This document shows positions 36,907 to 42,433 of a DNA stretch of 42,433 nucleotides, piece after piece (positions within the stretch are counted from its first letter, which is position 1; each line of letters begins with the position of its first letter). The translations under genes were made by a program, and so were the position numbers. The notes beneath the pieces were generated by a model. The model saw only the letters and a program-made list of their open reading frames with translations. It did no database searches and was not told the origin of the DNA. This DNA is from Sebaldella sp. (lineage in GTDB: Bacteria; Fusobacteriota; Fusobacteriia; Fusobacteriales; Leptotrichiaceae), in NCBI GenBank assembly GCA_018058425.1, contig JAGOZX010000021.1, forward strand, positions 1 through 42,433, given 5' to 3'.

Positions 36907-38148
36907 ATGTATAACAGTAAAGTAGAGGCTAAAAGATGTATAGCTTGTAAAATACCATTTTGTGAAAAGGGGTGTCCTGTAAGTACTCCAATAAAAGATG
37001 TAATAGAGATGTATTTAGATAATAAGATATTGGAAGCAGGGGATATTTTATTTAAAAATAATCCTTTATCAATAGTTTGTTCTATTGTTTGTCCACATGA
37101 AAAACAATGTGAAGGAAACTGTATTTTAAGTAGAAAATCATACGGAGTAAAATTTGGAGAAATAGAAAATGATATATCTACTAGCTATATAGATAACGTT
37201 GATTTTGCAATACATAGACTTGATGGAAAAGGAGCTAAAGTTGCAATAATAGGTGGAGGACCAGCTGGAATTACTATTGCTTTTATTTTAGCGTTTAAAG
37301 GTTATAATGTTACAATATATGAATCGCACTCTCAAATTGGCGGAGTTTTAAGATATGGAATTCCAGAATTTAGACTTCCTAAAATTACAATTGATAAATT
37401 GGAAACAAAACTGATTGAAATGGGTGTAAAGATAAGACCAAATATATTAATAGGACCAACTTTGACTTTAGATGATATTTTTAATGATGGATATGGTGCC
37501 ATCTTTATAGGGACTGGAACATGGAATCCCAGAAAACTAAAGATAAAAGGAGAGGCATTAGGAAATGTCCATTATGCAATAGATTATTTAAAATCTCCAG
37601 AATATTATAAACTAGGAAGTAAGATAATAATTATTGGTGCTGGAAATGTAGCTGTGGATGCTGCAAGAACTATGATTAGAAATGGGGCAAAAGAAGTAAT
37701 TATTTTAAATAGAGAAGGTGAAACTGGTATAACAGCGAATAAAAGAGAGTTTAACGATGCTGTGGCTGAAGGACTTCAAGTATTGAATTTTAAATCAGTA
37801 TTAGAAATAAAAGATGATGGAATTATTTTGGCAAATACAGAAATGGTTGAAAAAGATGGAAATATAGATTATGATATAGATTATAGTACAGAACAATTTT
37901 ATAAATGTGACTCTGTGGTAGTGGCTATAAGCCAAGGGCCAAGATCTAATATTGTTTCAGCGAATAAGGATCTAGAAATAAATGAAAAAGGCCTTATTAT
38001 AACAAATGTTGATGGAAGTACAACTAAAAAAGGTGTTTTTTCAGGTGGAGATGTAGTAACAGGTGCCAAAACAGTAGTTGAAGCTGTGAAAATGTCAAAA
38101 ATAATAGCAGAAAAAATGGATGAATACTTAAAGGAAGAATTTAATTAG
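36907..38148 (+). CDS. GltD-like NAD(P)H oxidoreductase with FeS N-terminus
   Basis: A 413-residue flavoprotein of the glutamate synthase small-subunit family. The N-terminal domain carries two cysteine clusters for iron-sulfur centres: Cys11, 14, 19, 23 and Cys58, 62, 68, 72. The FAD motif GGGPAG is at 116-121 and the NAD(P) motif GAGNVAVDAART at about 243-254. The C-terminal GDVVTGA closes the FAD site. No gltB is nearby, so it may be a stand-alone electron-transfer subunit, as in NfnB/SudA-like or homomeric enzymes of anaerobes. The partner and substrate are unknown. It is slightly shorter than typical homologues (about 450). Confidence 0.85.
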   Translation: MYNSKVEAKRCIACKIPFCEKGCPVSTPIKDVIEMYLDNKILEAGDILFKNNPLSIVCSIVCPHEKQCEGNCILSRKSYGVKFGEIENDISTSYIDNVDFAIHRLDGKGAKVAIIGGGPAGITIAFILAFKGYNVTIYESHSQIGGVLRYGIPEFRLPKITIDKLETKLIEMGVKIRPNILIGPTLTLDDIFNDGYGAIFIGTGTWNPRKLKIKGEALGNVHYAIDYLKSPEYYKLGSKIIIIGAGNVAVDAARTMIRNGAKEVIILNREGETGITANKREFNDAVAEGLQVLNFKSVLEIKDDGIILANTEMVEKDGNIDYDIDYSTEQFYKCDSVVVAISQGPRSNIVSANKDLEINEKGLIITNVDGSTTKKGVFSGGDVVTGAKTVVEAVKMSKIIAEKMDEYLKEEFN

Positions 38149-38176
38149 AAAATACACATTGGAAGGATGAATCTTA

Positions 38177-39070
38177 ATGGGAAAAATGATAAGAGGTATA
38201 AGTAAAAATGCAAGATTTTTTATATGTGATACAAAGGATTTAGTTCAAGAAGCTATGGATATACATTCTTGCAGTGCTACAGGAATATCTGCTTTAGGGA
38301 GAGTACTAACTGCAGCAGGAATGATGGGGAAAGACTTAAAAAGTGAAGATGACTCTTTAACAATTAGAGTTAATGGAGACGGTCCAGCAGGAGTTATTAT
38401 AACAACAGCTAATAAGAATGGCGAAGTAAAAGGGTATATGGGAAATCCACAGGTAGACTTAGGTGAAAATCACATAAATAAGCTTTTAATAGGAGAGGCT
38501 ATAGGAAACGGAACTTTGTATGTAATAAAAGATATGGGACTAAAAGAGCCATTTTCGGGACTTGTTCAAATACAAACTGGAGAAATAGCTGAGGATTTAG
38601 CTTATTATTTTTTCACATCTGAGCAAATACCTTCTGTAGTCGCTTTAGGAGTAAAAGTAGGTCCGGATTATAAAATAGAATGTGCTGGAGGGTTTATTTT
38701 ACAATTACTACCAGGAGCTGATAATAATTTTATAGATAAACTAGAAGAAAAAATCAAATCAATTCGCCCAATAACAGAATTATTTGAAGGTGGTTTTGAT
38801 GTATATAGAATAGCAAAACTATTATATGAGGATATGGAAAGCGATACTCCTGGAGAATTAGTAGAAGAGTATGAAATATTAGAAGAGTCTGAACTTTCAT
38901 ATAAGTGTAACTGTTCTAGTGAGAAATATTTAAAAGGTCTAATTACATTAGGTAAAGAAGAGATTTTAAATATATTAGAAGAAGATAATGGTCAGATAGA
39001 AGTAGAGTGCCATTTTTGTGGGAAAAAATATATATTTAAAGAAGAAGATTTTGAAAATTTAGAATTTTAA
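38177..39070 (+). CDS. hslO: Redox-regulated chaperone Hsp33
   Basis: A 297-residue cytoplasmic holdase activated by oxidation. The four zinc cysteines are in the expected pattern: Cys244 and Cys246 (CNC), Cys278 and Cys281 (CHFC). The N-terminal domain shows the usual GRVLTAAGMMGKDLK region. AAGGA lies about ten bases before the ATG. It follows the GltD-like gene by 28 bases. An oxidative-stress chaperone fits an anaerobe exposed to air. Confidence 0.96.
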   Translation: MGKMIRGISKNARFFICDTKDLVQEAMDIHSCSATGISALGRVLTAAGMMGKDLKSEDDSLTIRVNGDGPAGVIITTANKNGEVKGYMGNPQVDLGENHINKLLIGEAIGNGTLYVIKDMGLKEPFSGLVQIQTGEIAEDLAYYFFTSEQIPSVVALGVKVGPDYKIECAGGFILQLLPGADNNFIDKLEEKIKSIRPITELFEGGFDVYRIAKLLYEDMESDTPGELVEEYEILEESELSYKCNCSSEKYLKGLITLGKEEILNILEEDNGQIEVECHFCGKKYIFKEEDFENLEF

Positions 39071-39086
39071 AAAATGGGAGGAAAAA

Positions 39087-39572
39087 ATGGAAGATAGATT
39101 TTTATATAGTGAATTAGAAGATGTTATTTTTATAAAGATAGAAGGAAATGCTACTATGAAAAATAGTAAGACTTTATCTGATCTCTTAGAAAAAATATTT
39201 AGCGGAGATAAAAAGAATTTAGTTTTTGAAATGTCAAATTGTAATTATTTAGATAGTACTTTTTTAGGATTAATAGCTAAATGTGCTTTAGAAATAAAGA
39301 AAAAATGGAATTCAACACTTTATATTATGAATGCATCAAATATGGTTATGAGCGGTTTAAAACAAACAGGAATAGATAAATTTATAGAAAAGTTAGAAGA
39401 CGAAAATTTTGAATTAGAAACAACAGAAGTTAGAAAAAGTGATTTTTCTGATAAGAAAGATAAAACTCTTCATATTTTAGAAATGCATAAAACATTATCA
39501 GACTTAAATGAAAAGAATAAAGAAACTTTTAAAAATGTAGTGGAAATGATAGAAAAAGATTTGGATAAATAA
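39087..39572 (+). CDS. STAS-domain (anti-anti-sigma factor-like) protein
   Basis: A 161-residue protein. The STAS fold covers about residues 1-105, with the phosphorylatable serine Ser57 after Asp56 in NYLDSTFLG, equivalent to the DSSG site of SpoIIAA/RsbV. The C-terminal 55 residues are charged and helical (possible coiled coil), not part of the basic domain. In classical systems a serine kinase and a phosphatase lie beside the gene; neither is here. It sits between hslO and ddl with short spacing. Its target is unknown. Confidence 0.85.
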   Translation: MEDRFLYSELEDVIFIKIEGNATMKNSKTLSDLLEKIFSGDKKNLVFEMSNCNYLDSTFLGLIAKCALEIKKKWNSTLYIMNASNMVMSGLKQTGIDKFIEKLEDENFELETTEVRKSDFSDKKDKTLHILEMHKTLSDLNEKNKETFKNVVEMIEKDLDK

Positions 39573-39612
39573 AGCAATCTATATTACAAATGGTGAAGGA
39601 GATAATAAAAAC

Positions 39613-40530
39613 ATGAAAAAGCTTAAAGTAGGTGTAATAAGAGGAGGAATTTCTTCTGAAAGAGAGGTTTCTTTGAAATCTGGAGAGGAGATAATAAAAG
39701 AGCTAAACAAAGAGAAATATGATGTAAAAGACATTATTTTAAATGACAAGAAAGATATATTTACAGTTTTGGAAGGTTTGGAGTTTGTATTTTTAGGGTT
39801 ACATGGAAAATTTGGAGAAGATGGGAAAGTACAGGCAATCTTAGAAACTATGGATATTCCTTATACTGGATGCGGTATGCTATCAAGTGCTTTATGCATG
39901 GATAAAGATATAACAAAGCATATTATAAAAAATTACGACATAAGAACAGCGAAATGGTTCACAGTGAGAACAGGTGAAGATTATAGCTATGAAGAGATAA
40001 TTGAGAAATTAGGAGAAAAAATAATAGCTAAACCAAATTCTGGGGGATCAAGTGTAGGAGTACACTTTGTAAATAATAAAAATGAACTAGATGAAGCATT
40101 AGAGGATATATTTAAAATAGATAATGAAGCAATAATAGAAGAAGTTATAGAGGGAGTGGAGATATCAGTACCAATAATAGATGGTTTGGTTTATCCAACA
40201 CTTTGTATAGAACCAAAAGCAGGGACATATTTTGATTATGCCTCAAAGTATGAGCTAGGTGGAGCAGATGAATATGTTATAGAATTTGAAGAAAATCTGC
40301 AAAATGAAATAAATGAATTTACAAAAAAAGCATTTTACGCTGTAAAGTGTGAAGGTTATGCAAGAATAGATTTTATGCTGAAAGATAATAAGGCATATTT
40401 AATGGAGATTAATACGCTTCCCGGAATGACTGCAACAAGCTTAGTTCCTAAAAGTTTAAAACATTTAGGAGTTAGTTATTCTGAACTTTTAGATAAATTA
40501 ATAGAAGTTTCACTTAAAATAAAAAGATAA
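39613..40530 (+). CDS. ddl: D-alanine--D-alanine ligase
   Basis: A 305-residue ATP-grasp enzyme making the terminal D-Ala-D-Ala of the peptidoglycan precursor. The N-terminal GGISSEREVSLKSG (11-24) holds the active-site Glu and Ser. The ATP loop KPNSGGSSVGV is at about 142-152, and the metal and substrate motif MEINTLPGMTATSLVPK is near residues 258-274. Normal length. AAGGAG is about 12 bases upstream of the start, a little far. Confidence 0.97.
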   Translation: MKKLKVGVIRGGISSEREVSLKSGEEIIKELNKEKYDVKDIILNDKKDIFTVLEGLEFVFLGLHGKFGEDGKVQAILETMDIPYTGCGMLSSALCMDKDITKHIIKNYDIRTAKWFTVRTGEDYSYEEIIEKLGEKIIAKPNSGGSSVGVHFVNNKNELDEALEDIFKIDNEAIIEEVIEGVEISVPIIDGLVYPTLCIEPKAGTYFDYASKYELGGADEYVIEFEENLQNEINEFTKKAFYAVKCEGYARIDFMLKDNKAYLMEINTLPGMTATSLVPKSLKHLGVSYSELLDKLIEVSLKIKR

Positions 40531-40573
40531 TTTTAAAAAATTATAAATAAAAGCAGAGTATAGGAGGAAAATT

Positions 40574-41056
40574 ATGGATTTGAAAAAAATACCAAGTTTT
40601 ACAATAGATCATATAAAATTAGAACCAGGGATTTATGTATCTAGAATTGATGAAGTAGGTGGAGATTTTGTTACCACTTTTGATATTAGAATGAAAAAAC
40701 CTAATTCAGAACCTGTTATAAATATAGCAGAGTTACATACAATAGAGCATTTAGGAGCAACCTTTTTAAGAAATGATAGTGAATGGAAAGATAGAGTGGT
40801 TTATTTTGGACCTATGGGATGTAGAACAGGATTATATTTACTTCTAAAAGGTAAATTAGAATCAAAAGAAATTTTAGATCTTATAAAGAGACTGTATATT
40901 TTTATGAGTGAATTTGAAGATGAAATTCCTGGTGCTACAGCAAAAGATTGTGGAAATTTCTTGGATCAAAATTTACCTATGGCAAGATATGAATCAAAAA
41001 AATATTTAGAAAAATTGGATAAGTTTACAGAGAATAATTTAGTTTATCCTAGATAG
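40574..41056 (+). CDS. luxS: S-ribosylhomocysteine lyase LuxS
   Basis: A 160-residue metalloenzyme that splits S-ribosylhomocysteine into homocysteine and DPD, the precursor of autoinducer-2. The metal ligands His55 and His59 (HTIEH) and Cys126 (KDCGN) are in place, together with the catalytic Cys83 and Arg84 in MGCRTG and Glu58. AGGAGG is seven bases before the ATG. It recycles the by-product of SAM-dependent methylation, and AI-2 release is expected. Confidence 0.97.
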   Translation: MDLKKIPSFTIDHIKLEPGIYVSRIDEVGGDFVTTFDIRMKKPNSEPVINIAELHTIEHLGATFLRNDSEWKDRVVYFGPMGCRTGLYLLLKGKLESKEILDLIKRLYIFMSEFEDEIPGATAKDCGNFLDQNLPMARYESKKYLEKLDKFTENNLVYPR

Positions 41057-41067
41057 AGGAGGATGAA

Positions 41068-41829
41068 ATGAAGTTAGTGGATACACATGCACACATTTAT
41101 GATAAACAATTTAAACCTGATTTTGAGGAAGTTATAGATAGAATTTCAAAAGAATTAGAGTTTATAGTAAGTATAGGATATGATTTAGAAACATCGGAAA
41201 AAAGTGTAGAGTTGGCAGAAAAATATCCATTTATTTATGGAGTAGTGGGGGTTCATCCCACTGAAATAAAAAAGTATAATGATATTGTAGAGAAAAAACT
41301 AGAAGAATTAGCTAAAAACTTAAAAGTAAGAGCAATAGGTGAGATTGGTCTTGACTACCATTGGATGGAAGATCCAAAAGAAAAACAGGAAGAAATTTTT
41401 AGAAAGCAGCTGGAACTTGCAAAAAGAGTTAAGCTGCCAGTAGTAATTCATACTAGAGAGGCAATGGAAGATACAGTGAAAATACTTGAAGACTATAAGG
41501 AAATAGGCGGTATAATGCATTGTTATCCTGGATCATATGAAACTGCGAAAAAACTTATAGACAGGTATTATTTTGGCATTGGAGGAGTTGTAACTTTCAA
41601 GAATAATAAAGTAACAAAAGAAACAGTGGAGAAATTACCAATAGAGAGAATTGTTATCGAAACAGATTGTCCTTATCTCACTCCAGTACCTTTTAGAGGA
41701 AAAAGAAATGAACCTATTTATGTAAAATATATAGCAGAAGAAATAGCGAAGATAAAAGGAATATCTTTGGAAGAGGTAATAAAAATAACGACTAAAAATG
41801 CTAGGGAAATTTATAAGATAAGTATTTAA
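41068..41829 (+). CDS. TatD-family metal-dependent hydrolase
   Basis: A 253-residue TIM-barrel DNase/hydrolase. The metal ligands include His7 and His9 (DTHAHIY), Glu92-region EIGLDYHW, His131 in VIHTREA, and Asp in ETDCPYLTP (about 203). Members act as 3'-5' DNases or D-amino-acyl-tRNA deacylases; the specific role here cannot be read. AGGAGG lies before the ATG, 11 bases after luxS. Confidence 0.93.
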   Translation: MKLVDTHAHIYDKQFKPDFEEVIDRISKELEFIVSIGYDLETSEKSVELAEKYPFIYGVVGVHPTEIKKYNDIVEKKLEELAKNLKVRAIGEIGLDYHWMEDPKEKQEEIFRKQLELAKRVKLPVVIHTREAMEDTVKILEDYKEIGGIMHCYPGSYETAKKLIDRYYFGIGGVVTFKNNKVTKETVEKLPIERIVIETDCPYLTPVPFRGKRNEPIYVKYIAEEIAKIKGISLEEVIKITTKNAREIYKISI

Positions 41830-41890
41830 AATTAATTGTTTAAGTACATTTGTTAATTTTTTTATAAAAATTTTATAGGAAAATTTTAAT

Positions 41891-41920
41891 TGACAAAGGT
41901 GTGGAAAATATAGTATCATG
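41891..41920 (+). promoter_or_regulatory. Promoter of the DUF4870-like gene
   Basis: A perfect TTGACA (41891-41896), 18 bases, then TATCAT (41915-41920), preceded by A/T-rich sequence. About 37 bases before the start codon. Confidence 0.6.
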
Positions 41921-41957
41921 TTGAAGAATCAAATAAAAAAAATATTAGGAGGATTTT

Positions 41958-42281
41958 ATGGAAAACAATAAAGGGAACGCAATGATAATTTACGTTTTAG
42001 CAATATTCATCTGGGTAATTTCACCAATAATTTTCTATTTCGCTAAAAAAGATGGTACAGAATTTGAAAGAGAAAATGCTAGAATAAGTTTAAACTTTGA
42101 AATAGCAATGGCTGTTATTTATGCAGTAATATTAGTAATAGTTAGTATGGTTCCAGTTGTATTCTTCGTAGCAATGCTTGTAGTGTTAGCACATATCATT
42201 ATAAACATTCTTGCTGCAGTAGCTGCAAATAAAGGTGAATATCCAAATATGTATATTCCATTTGAAATTATAAAAAAATAA
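41958..42281 (+). CDS. Small DUF4870-like (Tic20-like) membrane protein
   Basis: A 107-residue integral membrane protein with three hydrophobic segments (about residues 9-27, 47-66 and 68-89). The pattern P-I-I-F-Y-x-x-K-K, then FERENARISLNFE, matches DUF4870, where a conserved Asn/His region precedes the second helix. Function unknown. It has its own promoter, a strong AGGAGG box and a terminator, so it is probably well expressed. Confidence 0.8.
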   Translation: MENNKGNAMIIYVLAIFIWVISPIIFYFAKKDGTEFERENARISLNFEIAMAVIYAVILVIVSMVPVVFFVAMLVVLAHIIINILAAVAANKGEYPNMYIPFEIIKK

Positions 42282-42313
42282 CATTTTTATATAATTTATA
42301 TAAGTTAAAAGGG

Positions 42314-42345
42314 GCTGTCTCAAAAGTATTTTTGAGTCAGCTTTT
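42314..42345 (+). terminator. Terminator hairpin at the right edge
   Basis: GCTGTCTCAAAA (42314-42325) pairs with TTTTGAGTCAGC (42330-42341), 11 of 12 positions, around a 4-base loop, followed by TTTTC. It ends the DUF4870-like transcript. The sequence GGGGCTGTCTCAAAA also looks like the end of some insertion sequences. Confidence 0.7.
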
Positions 42346-42433
42346 CTTAATTATATGGAAAAATCAAATAATATTTCTTAAACTAAATATTTTTATTTGA
42401 AAAATAAATACTAAAAAATGAGAGAATGACTTC

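Overview
The window is AT-rich chromosomal DNA (roughly 30% GC by eye, with AGA, AAA and ATA codons favoured). It encodes a diderm envelope: LpxD, HldA, BamA, TamB and an autotransporter, together with KtrAB, LuxS and a type II secretion or type IV pilus-like gene set. The combination of very low GC, an LPS-type outer membrane and a large glycine/asparagine-rich autotransporter points to Fusobacteriota, most likely a Fusobacterium-like organism. I infer this from gene content, not from a marker gene. I see no rRNA, tRNA, CRISPR array or intact insertion sequence.

Layout. 1-4.75 kb (plus): a surface autotransporter adhesin and a Gfo/Idh/MocA oxidoreductase. They are followed by a near-consensus parS site (4580-4595) and a strong terminator. 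4.8-7.1 kb (minus): gap and pgk behind a sigma70-type promoter. 7.2-14.0 kb (minus): hldA, an MsbA-like ABC exporter, a ROK fructokinase, an MFS carrier, ispF and gspF, closely spaced and probably one operon. 14.1-20.6 kb (minus): a tightly overlapping secretion/pilus operon (pseudopilin, prepilin peptidase, three minor pseudopilins, GspL-like, GspM-like, short secretin) ending in an SGNH esterase. 20.6-21.7 kb: a gene-poor patch with a good promoter, a 70-aa orphan ORF, a bidirectional terminator and a 43-aa fragment that looks like the start of dapA. 21.8-22.6 kb (minus): nadE with a consensus promoter. 22.8-35.9 kb (plus): a probable single operon ktrB-ktrA-mnmG-rsmG-parB-tamB-bamA-lpxD. 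36.0-42.3 kb (plus): a lipoprotein, a GltD-like flavoprotein, hslO, a STAS-domain protein, ddl, luxS, tatD and a small DUF4870-type membrane protein.

How the genes work together. The right half is largely envelope building: BamA and TamB for the outer membrane, LpxD for lipid A, Ddl for peptidoglycan. HldA and the ABC exporter on the left may feed LPS core assembly. The parB gene (27.5 kb) and the parS-like site (4.6 kb) suggest the window lies in the origin-proximal part of the chromosome, although no dnaA or oriC is visible. No parA is present.

Most interesting items: the parS-like palindrome paired with an orphan parB; the truncated dapA-like gene that still has a promoter, ribosome binding site and terminator; the secretion system split between two loci with no ATPase in the window; and the BamA-TamB pair without TamA. 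None of these is clearly a new system. The dapA fragment and the neighbouring leader and orphan ORF are the least explained DNA here.
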